Source: a virus. From it: a stretch of 34,415 nt of DNA. Shown here in pieces: positions 17,932 to 25,718 of this stretch. A program made the translations under genes and the position numbers. How positions within the stretch are numbered: position 1 is the first letter of the stretch; every line of letters starts with the position of its first letter. The stretch spans positions 1 through 34,415 of the IMG/VR virus record IMGVR_UViG_3300030390_000425, one strand, 5' to 3'. The notes under the pieces are model-generated. The model saw only the letters and a list, made by a program, of their open reading frames with translations, was not told the origin of the DNA and searched no databases.

Positions 17932-18536
17932 TAGAACCTCGCTTCAATAAAGTCACTTGCCTCTATTCGTTGCGGCGCGCCTTCGGTTGCGTCAACAAAT
18001 CTTGCTTGCTTTAACTTGTCTGAGTATTCAGCCGCCATCATTTGCTTAACACCATTTGATCCAGTTATTGCATAACCTATTTCGAATGCTAACGCCGCAG
18101 ACAATGCGTCAATTAAATTGGCGTCATACTCTTGCGGGTCAGTTACTCTGGCAACATATTTGATCTTAACTGTACCTTCGTCACATAAAAGCTTACGGCC
18201 CTCAATAACGAAAACAGGGCCACCTGTGTTGCTTCTCATATTATCTTGAGGATAAGACATTGACCCGTTGCTAAACTCTAGCACGCGCAAACAATATGGG
18301 CTGGTGGGCAATGCGAATTGATTAGAATATCCAAAAGAGGGCGAATCAGTCTCTTTGGCAAGCTCGGCCCTGCGGATCAAGCAATTCCAAGGGTGCGCCC
18401 GAAACACACTGTCGCGCACGCTGTCAAACCTCTGATTGATTAAACGCGCCGGTTTGCTGTTTTCCTCAAAGCTTGAAATGTTATTAGCACCCAAGCTATT
18501 CAGCGCATAGTTTGCAATATCAACCGTACTGGTCAT
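17931..18536 (-). CDS. Tail tubular protein A (T7 gp11-like, 201 aa)
   Basis: The protein begins with TVDIANYALNSLGANNISSFEENSKPARL and continues with QRFDSVRDSVFRAHPWNCLIRRAEL. This is the typical N-terminal helical region of gp11-like adaptor proteins (N-x-ALxxLGAxxIxSFxE and HPWNxAxxRA). A central beta region contains FALPTSPYCLRVLEF. It would form the ring connecting portal and nozzle. Length is right for the family. It follows a hairpin terminator (18553-18577) and precedes the nozzle gene with a TAATG overlap. A TGGAGAGAGCTTATG ribosome site precedes its start. Confidence 0.9.
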   Translation of the reverse strand: MTSTVDIANYALNSLGANNISSFEENSKPARLINQRFDSVRDSVFRAHPWNCLIRRAELAKETDSPSFGYSNQFALPTSPYCLRVLEFSNGSMSYPQDNMRSNTGGPVFVIEGRKLLCDEGTVKIKYVARVTDPQEYDANLIDALSAALAFEIGYAITGSNGVKQMMAAEYSDKLKQARFVDATEGAPQRIEASDFIEARF

Positions 18537-18552
18537 AAGCTCTCTCCATGTG

Positions 18553-18577
18553 AAAAGAGGGGGCGGCGAACCGCCCC
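18553..18577 (-). terminator. Hairpin terminator with UUCG loop between head and tail genes
   Basis: Read on the minus strand, GGGGCGG-TTCG-CCGCCCC (arms 18560-18566 and 18571-18577) is followed by CTCTTTTC. The stem is seven G/C pairs and the loop is the extra-stable UUCG tetraloop. The T-tract is short and interrupted, so termination may be partial, giving fewer tail than head transcripts. Confidence 0.75.
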
Positions 18578-18584
18578 ACTCCTA

Positions 18585-19043
18585 TTAGTCTACCACATAC
18601 ATGATAGTTAGCTCAATAGAGCCTGTCGCCGTACCCGCATTAGTCACGGTAATTGCTACGCCGTTCTCGTTTGCATCTGTCTCTGTGCCGGAGCCTAGAG
18701 CGATAGTTGCAAGAACGTCTACCTTTTGGGCAGATGTTGACGCAGCCGCTGCCTTGTAAGCTGCCGCTGCCGCAGACACAGCCGTACCGGCTGCGTTTGT
18801 GTGGGCCGCGTAGCCAACAGACAATGTTGTGCCACTACCAAGCGCGTCATATGCCAGGTTTCCTTCAACCAAGCGCGCGCCATCGGGTAAAATAAACATC
18901 TCAATTACACTAGCAGCCGCCAGTGAAGATGCTTCGTATGTGCCATAAGCTATGCGGACTCGTCCACTAAGCTCATTGGCTTGGTTCATCACTGCCGGTG
19001 TGGCGCGTGAGTTGGTGCGTTGTGCGGAATATACAGTAGCCAT
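18585..19043 (-). CDS. Probable head decoration / structural protein (152 aa)
   Basis: The start ATG follows GGAGACTGAAAA. The first 40 residues include QANELSGRVRIAYGTYEASS, and the rest is Ala/Thr/Gly-rich with beta-prone segments (ASVIEMFILPDGARLVEGN, TATGSIELTIMYVV). Composition, size and place directly after the coat protein resemble small structural proteins of marine podoviruses that decorate or stabilise capsids. A terminator follows its stop. It has no membrane helix or enzyme motif. The virion role is inferred from synteny and composition; the exact function is open. Confidence 0.7.
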   Translation of the reverse strand: MATVYSAQRTNSRATPAVMNQANELSGRVRIAYGTYEASSLAAASVIEMFILPDGARLVEGNLAYDALGSGTTLSVGYAAHTNAAGTAVSAAAAAYKAAAASTSAQKVDVLATIALGSGTETDANENGVAITVTNAGTATGSIELTIMYVVD

Positions 19044-19055
19044 TTTTCAGTCTCC

Positions 19056-19916
19056 TTATTCGTTACAAGCGATTTCAACGACTTTGGACTCTTCCATCCT
19101 CGTCGCACCGACTGACTGACAATAGTACACCTGAGTCGCATAGGATTTGTCTGCACGTTCATCAATGCGTGCTGATGGCTCTTTGCCAATGGCGCACTTG
19201 ATGCCGTCTGTTGCAAACGCAATCACTCGACGATCAGAGTTACTATCTATGCTCAAGCGGTTTGAAACGATAAAGTTAAAACCAACAAACGTGTTGATTT
19301 CGCCCATCGCTAGAGCTTTGACAGTGTTGTAGTCGCTTGAAGTTACAGTTGTGTTGTTCAACAAGTCAGAAATTTGCTTTGGAGAAACAACGATATTACG
19401 CGCAATCGAAGGATCGACGTTTCCGCTGTCAAGTTTCTCTTTAGCTTCAACCAACTTAGCAATGGTCAAACCGGCAGATCCGTGTCCGATCTTTTGGCCG
19501 TTTGGCAATGATGTTGTTGTTGAACCGTCTTTACCTGTCTGGGCTACGCCAAGAGCAGCAGAAAGGATAACATCATCCATTGCGCGGCCCATAGCTGCGG
19601 CAGCAGCACGACTGTATGTTGAAGTCGGATCAACGAGCAAACGCACTTTGTCTTGATCATCGATCAAGTCAGCGTACTCATAGTCAGACATTGTTACCAT
19701 CCGGCGGCTATGTGGAGTGTCCACAATAGGCGTATCAGCGTGGCGCGAAGTTCGTAGGACAGCCGCAGCCGCACCCACTTGGTCAAAGAAAGCTTTTTCG
19801 CCATTCACGCTTTCCACATCTACCGCGTTACGCAGCAGAGAACCCATTTGCTGTGACAGCATTTGGATGTTTGCAGAAAACTGATTGACAAAAGCTGTGG
19901 TAATTTGAGAAGACAT
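19056..19916 (-). CDS. Major capsid protein (286 aa)
   Basis: I place the start at ATG 19916 (MSSQITTAFVNQFSANIQM), preceded by AAGGAGAGACAAC. The frame is open upstream to 20012, but that extension has no ribosome site and unlikely composition (SKAPIGITGRSNFNCNRAR). The sequence around residues 12-45 (FSANIQMLSQQMGSLLRNAV then GEKAFFDQVGA) and the segment with DTPHSRRMVTMSDYEYADLIDDQDK is typical of coat proteins of marine and bacterial podovirus-type phages with an HK97-like fold. Position between scaffold and tail tube A supports it. The 130-bp gap upstream and strong ribosome site fit a highly expressed product. Confidence 0.88.
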   Translation of the reverse strand: MSSQITTAFVNQFSANIQMLSQQMGSLLRNAVDVESVNGEKAFFDQVGAAAAVLRTSRHADTPIVDTPHSRRMVTMSDYEYADLIDDQDKVRLLVDPTSTYSRAAAAAMGRAMDDVILSAALGVAQTGKDGSTTTSLPNGQKIGHGSAGLTIAKLVEAKEKLDSGNVDPSIARNIVVSPKQISDLLNNTTVTSSDYNTVKALAMGEINTFVGFNFIVSNRLSIDSNSDRRVIAFATDGIKCAIGKEPSARIDERADKSYATQVYYCQSVGATRMEESKVVEIACNE

Positions 19917-20046
19917 GTTGTCTCTCCTTGCTCTGTTACAGTTAAAGTTGCTGCGCCCGGTTATCCCTATTGGGGCCTTGCTACTGCTTAGGGCAGATAA
20001 TCCGCTTGACACACAAGCTTGGCGGCGTGGGCCTTTCGGTTATCCA
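19917..20046. other. 130-bp leader between scaffold and coat genes
   Basis: This is the longest gap inside the structural block. Apart from the strong ribosome site (AGGAGAGA) before the coat ATG I see no convincing promoter or hairpin. It may serve as an mRNA leader or processing site for the coat message. Confidence 0.4.
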
Positions 20047-20859
20047 CTATGACATGAATGCAAATAGTCGCTGCGCTTCCGCAACGTATGCATCATGCTC
20101 TGGATGCTTCGCATCCAAATACGGCCCGTCTTGCCGCATAACCTCTTTAAGTTGACGCTGCGCCTCATCTGGCGTCATCACCAATTCGGTAGGTTCACCT
20201 ACTAGGTTATCCTCTCCGATCTGTTCTGCCAAGCGAGAAAACATTTTTATAATTTCTGGGTGATCTCCAAGCTTGCGGCCATCAGACAATTCGACGCTTT
20301 CAAACATCTGCATACCCTCTTCGCCCAGCATTGTGCGTGCAGCGCCCTGTGCCATGCCTATACGCTGCTCGTAAGCTTTTCCAAACTCTGCGCGCAGGGT
20401 TTGCTCTGACTCGTACAGAGCGGCCTCTGCGCGGCCCTGAGCCTCACCCTTGGAGCTTTCTCCGCTTTCGGTGATGAATTTTGCAAGGCGGTCTACCTGT
20501 CGGGGCTGCAATCCTGCTTCCCACATAGCTTGGCGAAGACCAGAAACAGCATCGTCGTTCATACCATCGCCTAGGTTCATCTCATAAGCATCAGCGCTAT
20601 CTGGGCGACCAACAGAATTGTAAAAATCATTATACTGATCATCTGTCCAGCTCTTGCCAGGCTTGGCAATTTTGTCAGAGCCAATCATGCGTTGCGCATT
20701 AACATAGCTCTTTGCCAGGCTGGCAGGATCTGTAAACGTCCGCAATGACGGTTCGCTGCGCAGATCTTCTGGCAAACTATCTAAAAATCCAACTGGTGCA
20801 GAAATGGCACCCCCTGCGACTTCTTGAGATCCAGTATCTTGGATTGCCTCTTCGCTCAT
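20047..20859 (-). CDS. Capsid scaffolding protein (270 aa)
   Basis: The product is acidic and highly helical. It starts MSEEAIQDTGSQEV, with a GFLDSLPEDLRSEPSLRTF motif, then TDPASLAKSYVNAQRMIG and a DADAYE-like PDSADAYEMN. These are characteristic of phage scaffold proteins, which have a conserved LPExLxxxPxLxxFxDxxxLAKSYxxAxxxIG region. The C-terminal third is charged, with LKEVMRQDGPYLDAKHPEHDAYV, a likely coat-binding helix region. It is located immediately upstream of the coat gene, as in T7 gp9. A 4-bp ATGA overlap couples it to the Bbp19-like gene. Confidence 0.88.
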   Translation of the reverse strand: MSEEAIQDTGSQEVAGGAISAPVGFLDSLPEDLRSEPSLRTFTDPASLAKSYVNAQRMIGSDKIAKPGKSWTDDQYNDFYNSVGRPDSADAYEMNLGDGMNDDAVSGLRQAMWEAGLQPRQVDRLAKFITESGESSKGEAQGRAEAALYESEQTLRAEFGKAYEQRIGMAQGAARTMLGEEGMQMFESVELSDGRKLGDHPEIIKMFSRLAEQIGEDNLVGEPTELVMTPDEAQRQLKEVMRQDGPYLDAKHPEHDAYVAEAQRLFAFMS

Positions 20860-21065
20860 CGTTTTTCCTTTTCTTCGGTCAGCATACGGACAATCAGCAG
20901 CAACGCTGCGCGCTGACCTTCATTAAATGCAGTTTCATAAGGATTGTCCGAAAACGTAGTTACCTCGTATCCAAAACGGGATTTAATATCGCGGAGTACC
21001 TTCTCGCCGTCCTCAGTATTAAACGTGCGCCGGTAGGCTAACTTTAAATCCTCTATCTGCTTCAC
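20856..21065 (-). CDS. Bbp19-like small phage protein (69 aa)
   Basis: The protein reads YRRTFNTEDGEKVLRDIKSRFGY early and ends with AFNEGQRAALLLIVRMLTEE. This matches the Bbp19 family of small proteins found between portal and scaffold in many podoviruses (pattern FxTxxGxxVLxDL ... FxEGxRxxxLxI). Its function is not known; I infer a head-assembly role. It overlaps by 4 bp with both neighbours (ATGA), so the portal, this gene and the scaffold are translated as a coupled set. Confidence 0.82.
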   Translation of the reverse strand: MKQIEDLKLAYRRTFNTEDGEKVLRDIKSRFGYEVTTFSDNPYETAFNEGQRAALLLIVRMLTEEKEKR

Positions 21066-22666
21066 TGTCCACCGCCTTGCGCTGCTTTAACTAAAGGCGC
21101 AATGTTGCCGCCAGCTTCAGCCGCCATCATTTCGCGCTGCATCTGCTCTTGAACCTGAGCTTGCTCTGCTTGCTGCTTGCGAACTTGCTCAACCTCATCA
21201 GCACCTCGGATTATTCGAGCTGGCAAACCGGCTGTCTCAACCAAATACTGAACCATCTTGTCGCCGTCCAAGTAATCTGTGACAGGCGCAACCTCGCTAA
21301 CTTGTAGCAAGATTTCAAACCCGCGAAGCATTGCCTGCAAGTCCGTAAGCTTCTGAGCCTTAGCAAGTGGAGAAACGTATTCAATATCAATGTTTTGGCC
21401 TTGCAATTCTTCGGGTGGCTCGGGAAGTAAGCCAGCCCGAAGAAGCAATGCAAAAGAACGATCAATCAGCGGCTGGAGAAGCTCGGCCTGAAGGCGACCC
21501 AAAACAGGGCCAAGCAAACGCATTTTCTCTTCGTTCCTCTGCAATACCTCAGTTGCAGTCATTGCAGAACCTTGCCCTAACAACAACTGATCAACATAAA
21601 ACGCCTGACGAATTGCAGTCCGGCGCTGCTCTTCCATGTTTAAACCTAGCGGATTGTTTGCGCCAATGTTTAAAGGCTCCAAACGATCCCGAGTACCCGA
21701 GCGGTAAAAGTTCAAAGACCCTGGGGTAGTGCGGATAGGAAGCATAAACCCGTCATCAGGAACCATCAAAGGCGGATCAATCTGCTTTTGAGCAGCTTTG
21801 ATCGTTGTTTCAGACATCTTGTTTAACATCTTAACGTCTGGCAACGCAGTCATTGCCGGTGATCGGCCATAAGTAGACACGCTATCCTTAACAAAACGTG
21901 GACACATAAACGGAAATTCGTCAAAGCCGCCCTCAGAAAGCAGCTCCCTGTTGTCAGCTAAGTAATAAACAGAAGCCACAGGCTTGTTTTTCGCCAGCTT
22001 ACCTGTTGCCTCGGCTCTAGGGAAAACAGCGTGGACAACACTGTGCTCCTTATAAGGATCATCTTTTAAATCTATTTCTATCTGACGCGGCATTTTCGCA
22101 TCTGGGAACTGCATGGCAATCGCCCGAGCAGTCAATTTAAACTTACGGTAAACAGTATCAACGCGGCCACTAGGATCTTCGCTTATGCAAACTTCAGCAA
22201 TGTGACGGCAAGCAAAACGCAAACCACCCTCTTCAGACTCAACATAAAAAGCCCCTGTGCCAAAAACAACCAAGTCGTAATACAGCTCATGAATTTCTTG
22301 CTGGAAGTTAGAACGGTTGAAATGCTGGTACATCTGATCCATGCAGATTTCTAACCACTCATTCGCAGCGTCATCACGCTGCAAAGCAGTGTCCCGATAA
22401 CGCATCGCAAACCAAGGCGTGCTTGGAGAAGTCAACATCCCATGCAGCGAAGACGCCAACAACTCAACAGCATGAATAGCCGTGCCGTCAAAAATCATCT
22501 CAGTGCGCTTGTCGCCCTGCGTCCGCTTCTTTGTAATGTCAGCCTTACGAGGCAGCATAAAATCAGCCAGCTCCTGCCAGTGAGATTCCCAATTGGATCG
22601 CTGGTTCTGTAACGTCTTATATCTTTTGTCTAAGCGTCCAACTAACGGATTTATCTCTGCCATCAT
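21062..22666 (-). CDS. Portal protein (head-tail connector, 534 aa)
   Basis: The N-terminus RYKTLQNQRSNWESHWQELA and DFMLPRKADI is the classic opening of podovirus portals of the Head-tail_con family. It is followed by the SSLHGMLTSPSTPWFAMRYRD motif at about residues 71-91. The usual C-terminal Gln-rich helix (VRKQQAEQAQVQEQMQREM) is present. Length fits the family. The portal is the dodecameric vertex through which DNA is packaged and ejected. Two in-frame ATGs exist (22666 and 22663); the first overlaps the upstream stop as ATGA and was kept. Confidence 0.92.
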   Translation of the reverse strand: MMAEINPLVGRLDKRYKTLQNQRSNWESHWQELADFMLPRKADITKKRTQGDKRTEMIFDGTAIHAVELLASSLHGMLTSPSTPWFAMRYRDTALQRDDAANEWLEICMDQMYQHFNRSNFQQEIHELYYDLVVFGTGAFYVESEEGGLRFACRHIAEVCISEDPSGRVDTVYRKFKLTARAIAMQFPDAKMPRQIEIDLKDDPYKEHSVVHAVFPRAEATGKLAKNKPVASVYYLADNRELLSEGGFDEFPFMCPRFVKDSVSTYGRSPAMTALPDVKMLNKMSETTIKAAQKQIDPPLMVPDDGFMLPIRTTPGSLNFYRSGTRDRLEPLNIGANNPLGLNMEEQRRTAIRQAFYVDQLLLGQGSAMTATEVLQRNEEKMRLLGPVLGRLQAELLQPLIDRSFALLLRAGLLPEPPEELQGQNIDIEYVSPLAKAQKLTDLQAMLRGFEILLQVSEVAPVTDYLDGDKMVQYLVETAGLPARIIRGADEVEQVRKQQAEQAQVQEQMQREMMAAEAGGNIAPLVKAAQGGGQ

Positions 22667-22878
22667 TTTATCCCGTAATTTGTCATCATTGTACGCTTAG
22701 GACGCGCCTTAGGACTTTTAATTCCTGCCACCGCACCGCCTTGAGTCCGGCCAGCCATCTTTTGCTGCGCACGCTCCAAAGGATCAACAGTAGATTGACC
22801 AAGCATAGCAGCAGGCTGAGAAGAGTTGCCGCCCATAATACCAGCAATGTTGCTCGGCTTCTTTTTCCCAATAAGCAT
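22663..22878 (-). CDS. Small basic Gly/Ser-rich protein upstream of portal (71 aa)
   Basis: The product is basic and low in complexity: MLIGKKKPSNIAGIMGGNSS at the start and SPKARPKRTMMTNYGIK at the end. No enzyme motif, signal or membrane helix is visible. It overlaps the portal ATG by 4 bp and follows the 199-aa gene by a 1-bp gap, so it is part of the coupled packaging operon. It could be a minor head or packaging accessory protein. I do not recognise the family. Confidence 0.65.
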   Translation of the reverse strand: MLIGKKKPSNIAGIMGGNSSQPAAMLGQSTVDPLERAQQKMAGRTQGGAVAGIKSPKARPKRTMMTNYGIK

Positions 22879-22879
22879 A

Positions 22880-23479
22880 CTACCCCCCGATCAATGAACG
22901 GCGGAGGCGGGTCTTGCCATCGTCTTCGCCAGAACCAAGCAAACCGCCAGGTTTTGTAAGAATAGTTGACCGGCGACCCTTCTTCATCATCTCCAAAGCC
23001 GCGTCTTCAGCCTCGCCAACAGATGTGGCACTGGCAGCATCAAACTGAGCCTGACCGCCAGCAGCCGTGCCAACAGATGCAGTTCCAGTAGCATCGCCAG
23101 TAAAGTCACGATCATCGCCAAAAGTCTGGTCGCCAATAGTTTCAACTTCTGTTAAAGAAGTGTCAACCGTTTCACCAAGAACAGTTCCTGTGTCTGCTGT
23201 GGTAGTGGTAGTAACTGCTGTATCAACAACAGGGGCAGAAACTGCGGCAGAGTCATTATCGTCCCTTCTTATAAGCTCTTCGTTAGCGGCTGCACCCCTA
23301 GCTCGCCGTTCAGCTAAATCACGATCATAAACATCGTTTTTCTTTTTAAGGCCAGTATCCATTAAGAAATCATCAACGGCGCTGTTGGCCGGGGCGCTCA
23401 TAGTTGAGCCTCTAGGCGCGCCACCGCCGCCGCCAGTAGGATCTCTATCCGGCTTACTACCACCAAAACAACCGCCCAT
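22880..23479 (-). CDS. Low-complexity Gly/Thr/Asp-rich protein between acetyltransferase and portal (199 aa)
   Basis: It begins MGGCFGGSKPDRDPTGGGGG. A charged helix follows (DVYDRDLAERRARGAAANEELIRR), then a long Thr/Val/Asp-rich, probably disordered region, and a conserved-looking C-terminus KKGRRSTILTKPGGLLGSG and DDGKTRLRRSLIGG. RRSTILT-x-xGLLG tails occur in small proteins next to portals in several marine phages as I recall. No catalytic motif is visible. The upstream acetyltransferase stop overlap (TAATG at 23479) shows co-translation with the packaging genes. The function is unknown. Confidence 0.7.
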   Translation of the reverse strand: MGGCFGGSKPDRDPTGGGGGAPRGSTMSAPANSAVDDFLMDTGLKKKNDVYDRDLAERRARGAAANEELIRRDDNDSAAVSAPVVDTAVTTTTTADTGTVLGETVDTSLTEVETIGDQTFGDDRDFTGDATGTASVGTAAGGQAQFDAASATSVGEAEDAALEMMKKGRRSTILTKPGGLLGSGEDDGKTRLRRSLIGG

Positions 23480-23952
23480 TACAAAACCTTCCTATACTCA
23501 GAGCCAACAGGCTCATAACCCAAACGCTCAATTAGTTTATTAGACCTAGACATCGAAATGCCAGAAGAAGTGCCGCCAACTAAAATCTTCGCGCCCTTGT
23601 CAGACGCCCAAGCCTCAAACATCTTCAATAACCTAATACCAATCATGCTGCCACGATGTTGGGGCAAGACATACCACAAATTATTCTGAGCTGACAAGGT
23701 TTTTGAAAAATACATTTGGGAAACCCAGCCAGACATGAATCCAGCAACAGAACCATTCAGCTTCGCAACAGCAAGAAAACAATTGTCATCATCGTAAAGC
23801 CAAGCCAAATGACCAGCAAAAACAGCATCATCAAAAGGAATATCTTTTAATTGAGTTTCTTGGTGAAAATCACGGCACATCTCAAAAATAGAAACAGCAT
23901 CACTGCGACCAGCTAAACTGTAACTAGAAACATCACGCCGCAAATGGATCAT
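23479..23952 (-). CDS. GNAT-family N-acetyltransferase (157 aa)
   Basis: The fold order fits a GNAT domain: an N-terminal strand and helices (SIFEMCRDFHQET), the beta4 region NCFLAVAKLNGSVAGFMSG, and motif A as YVLPQHRGSMIGIRLLKMFE, where the HRGSMIG loop matches the acetyl-CoA pyrophosphate-binding Q/RxxGxG/A signature. A C-terminal NKLIERLGYEPVGSEYRKVL completes the family pattern. It would transfer an acetyl group from acetyl-CoA to an unidentified amine. The gene lies between TerL and the portal, overlapping the TerL end by 20 bp. The target could be a virion or host protein. Confidence 0.85.
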   Translation of the reverse strand: MIHLRRDVSSYSLAGRSDAVSIFEMCRDFHQETQLKDIPFDDAVFAGHLAWLYDDDNCFLAVAKLNGSVAGFMSGWVSQMYFSKTLSAQNNLWYVLPQHRGSMIGIRLLKMFEAWASDKGAKILVGGTSSGISMSRSNKLIERLGYEPVGSEYRKVL

Positions 23953-25210
23953 ATTCCATTACCGCCATTCTCTGAGGAGCCGCCAATTGGCCCCGACTCT
24001 CACGCAAACCAACAGCCAAATATCTGAAAGCATCAGCAGCATGGCTCGACCAATCGTGAACAGGCGAAGCCCTAAAGCTACGAGTGCGCTCATTGTACGC
24101 CCGGTGATACTGCCGCAAACATTCCAAACCATGCTTACACTTCTCTTTATCAAACCATAAACGCGGGATCAACATCTGAGCCGCATGTATTCCATCCTCA
24201 ATCGGCAGCTTAGGAACAACCCGAAAGTTTAAGCCTAAGTCCCAAGCAACCTCGCGCCTACTCTTGCCAGACCCCAATTCCCTAACCTCAATATCGTGCG
24301 GCGCATTGTGATCGCCATACAAATAACTCTTAGAAGTTAAAATCTTGCAGTAATGAGGCAAACCCTCACCCCTAGCTTCATAGTAATCTATCACATGTAT
24401 AGCACGGCCAACCGATTGCGTAAACCATATTGCTGTGGAATCGCCAACTCCAAGATCCCACCAAGTATCAACCTTCGCTGAAGGGTCATAAGGAACATTG
24501 GAAACACGGCCATCAATCTGTGAAGTCTCCATCTCCTTGCCATAAACAGCGCCAGGAACATTCGCATTCCAACTACACTCAAATTCCTGAGCATACTGGT
24601 CAATGCTCATCATAGACCTAGCAGCCTCCAATTCCTCATCGTCCAGCAACCCCGTCTCACTCGCCTTGTATACAGCAGCCAACCAATTAGGATTACTCGC
24701 AGCTTCTTCATACTTATCAAAAAAAGCATTGTGGCCCTTGGGCGTCCCAACAAACACACACCAACCCTTCCGATCAGATAAAGCAGGACGCAATACCTCA
24801 GGGAAAACATTCTCAGGCATGTCGGCAACCTCATCCATCACACAACCGTCAAGATAAATACCCCGCAAACTATCTGGATTCTCAGCGCCTAAAAGGCTGA
24901 TACGCGCCCCGTTAGGCAAATCACACCGCAATTCAGTCTCATGAAACCGAACATTCGGGATCTTCCCAGCAAACTGTTTTATATAATCCCAGGCTACATT
25001 CTTCGCCTGGCGGTAGGTGGGCGCCATATAGGCATACCGGGGGTTCGTCTTGTCAGACATTAACGCATCACGCAAAACATGATTGATCGCCCAAACAGTC
25101 TTGCCAAAACGCCGGTGACAAACAACAACACCCCAACGCTTCAAACTCATCTCATTGTGCAGCTTTAACTGCAACTCACGCGGCTCATACGGAATCTCAA
25201 TATGCGTCAA
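23933..25210 (-). CDS. terL: Terminase large subunit (425 aa)
   Basis: This is the motor that pumps DNA into the prohead and cuts it. The ATPase domain has Walker A-like CHRRFGKT (residues 31-38), Walker B ending in MDE (about 117-127, acidic pair D126/E127) and the coupling motif GTPKG (155-159). The RNase H-fold nuclease domain shows WDLGVGDSTA (D252), a conserved GDHNAPHD segment (299-306) and DWSSHAADAFRY (386-397). The length is compact, as in T7-like and related terminases. The ATG overlaps the preceding small gene by 4 bp. All key residues are present, so the enzyme should be active. Confidence 0.95.
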   Translation of the reverse strand: MTHIEIPYEPRELQLKLHNEMSLKRWGVVVCHRRFGKTVWAINHVLRDALMSDKTNPRYAYMAPTYRQAKNVAWDYIKQFAGKIPNVRFHETELRCDLPNGARISLLGAENPDSLRGIYLDGCVMDEVADMPENVFPEVLRPALSDRKGWCVFVGTPKGHNAFFDKYEEAASNPNWLAAVYKASETGLLDDEELEAARSMMSIDQYAQEFECSWNANVPGAVYGKEMETSQIDGRVSNVPYDPSAKVDTWWDLGVGDSTAIWFTQSVGRAIHVIDYYEARGEGLPHYCKILTSKSYLYGDHNAPHDIEVRELGSGKSRREVAWDLGLNFRVVPKLPIEDGIHAAQMLIPRLWFDKEKCKHGLECLRQYHRAYNERTRSFRASPVHDWSSHAADAFRYLAVGLRESRGQLAAPQRMAVMEYDPFAA

Positions 25211-25407
25211 TGCTCAACAACCTTCTCCTGATCCTCATAGATCAATATGCCGTTCCGCTCTAAGATAGCCTCATACAAATCAATAAGCAATATAGCGCAC
25301 TCAAGCTGCATAGACGCGCTGGCACTAGAAAGAACCCCGCAACGCAAAGATCGCATATGGCCGAGTAGCGCATGCTGTTGCGGCGTTAGAGGAAGCGTCA
25401 ACGTCAT
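25207..25407 (-). CDS. Small hypothetical protein upstream of TerL (66 aa)
   Basis: The product is MTLTLPLTPQQHALLGHMRS followed by a helix with SMQLECAILLIDLYEAILERN and an acidic end. The ATG overlaps the upstream stop as ATGA and has a GGAG element seven bases before it. It also overlaps TerL by 4 bp, so it is firmly embedded in the packaging operon. I do not recognise a family. A small helical packaging accessory is possible. Confidence 0.7.
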   Translation of the reverse strand: MTLTLPLTPQQHALLGHMRSLRCGVLSSASASMQLECAILLIDLYEAILERNGILIYEDQEKVVEH

Positions 25408-25718
25408 TCCAACTCCGGTGTAATATGGGTATAGAAGCGGCGGATTATTTTTGGGGGGGTGGGGGGGTCACTTGCGCAAAATGCATAGCTTACCCTTAGG
25501 TTCATAATGGTTATTATGTTAAATAGAAAATAAGTAACTGTTATTGCTACAGAATTTATTCCAGCTAGGTATGCACTCAACGCAAACCACAACATGTTGT
25601 GCCTACCCTGCTGCTCAGCCTGCCTGACCGGCGCAACATCAAGGCACCTCATCACCTCCGCTTCATGCGCGTAGATGGGACGCACAGGATGTGATGTATA
25701 CACATGATATGAGGTCAA
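25404..25718 (-). CDS. Small membrane protein between TerS and TerL (82-104 aa)
   Basis: The frame is supported at its 3' end by an ATGA overlap with the next gene. The start is uncertain. A TTG at 25718 overlaps the TerS stop (TTGA) but has no clear ribosome site. ATG at 25652 has a GGAGG only two bases upstream. Residues about 42-72 (MLWFALSAYLAGINSVAITV, then YFLFNIITIM) are strongly hydrophobic, enough for one or two membrane helices. The C-terminus crosses a C7-A-C7 tract encoding DPPTPPK. It is unusual to have a membrane protein between terminase subunits. The family is not recognised. Confidence 0.55.
   Translation of the reverse strand: MTSYHVYTSHPVRPIYAHEAEVMRCLDVAPVRQAEQQGRHNMLWFALSAYLAGINSVAITVTYFLFNIITIMNLRVSYAFCASDPPTPPKIIRRFYTHITPELE
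25453..25467 (+). other. G7-T-G7 tract, G-quadruplex-capable
   Basis: The plus strand reads seven G, one T, seven G, which can be parsed as four GGG runs with single-base loops, the tightest G-quadruplex pattern. It lies in the non-coding strand of the small membrane protein gene between TerS and TerL. It is also a homopolymer hot spot for sequencing or replication slippage. Confidence 0.85.

Noticed and set aside
19916-20012. 32-codon upstream extension of the coat protein
   Set aside because: A strong AAGGAGAGA site precedes ATG 19916, and the upstream residues are atypical for the family.
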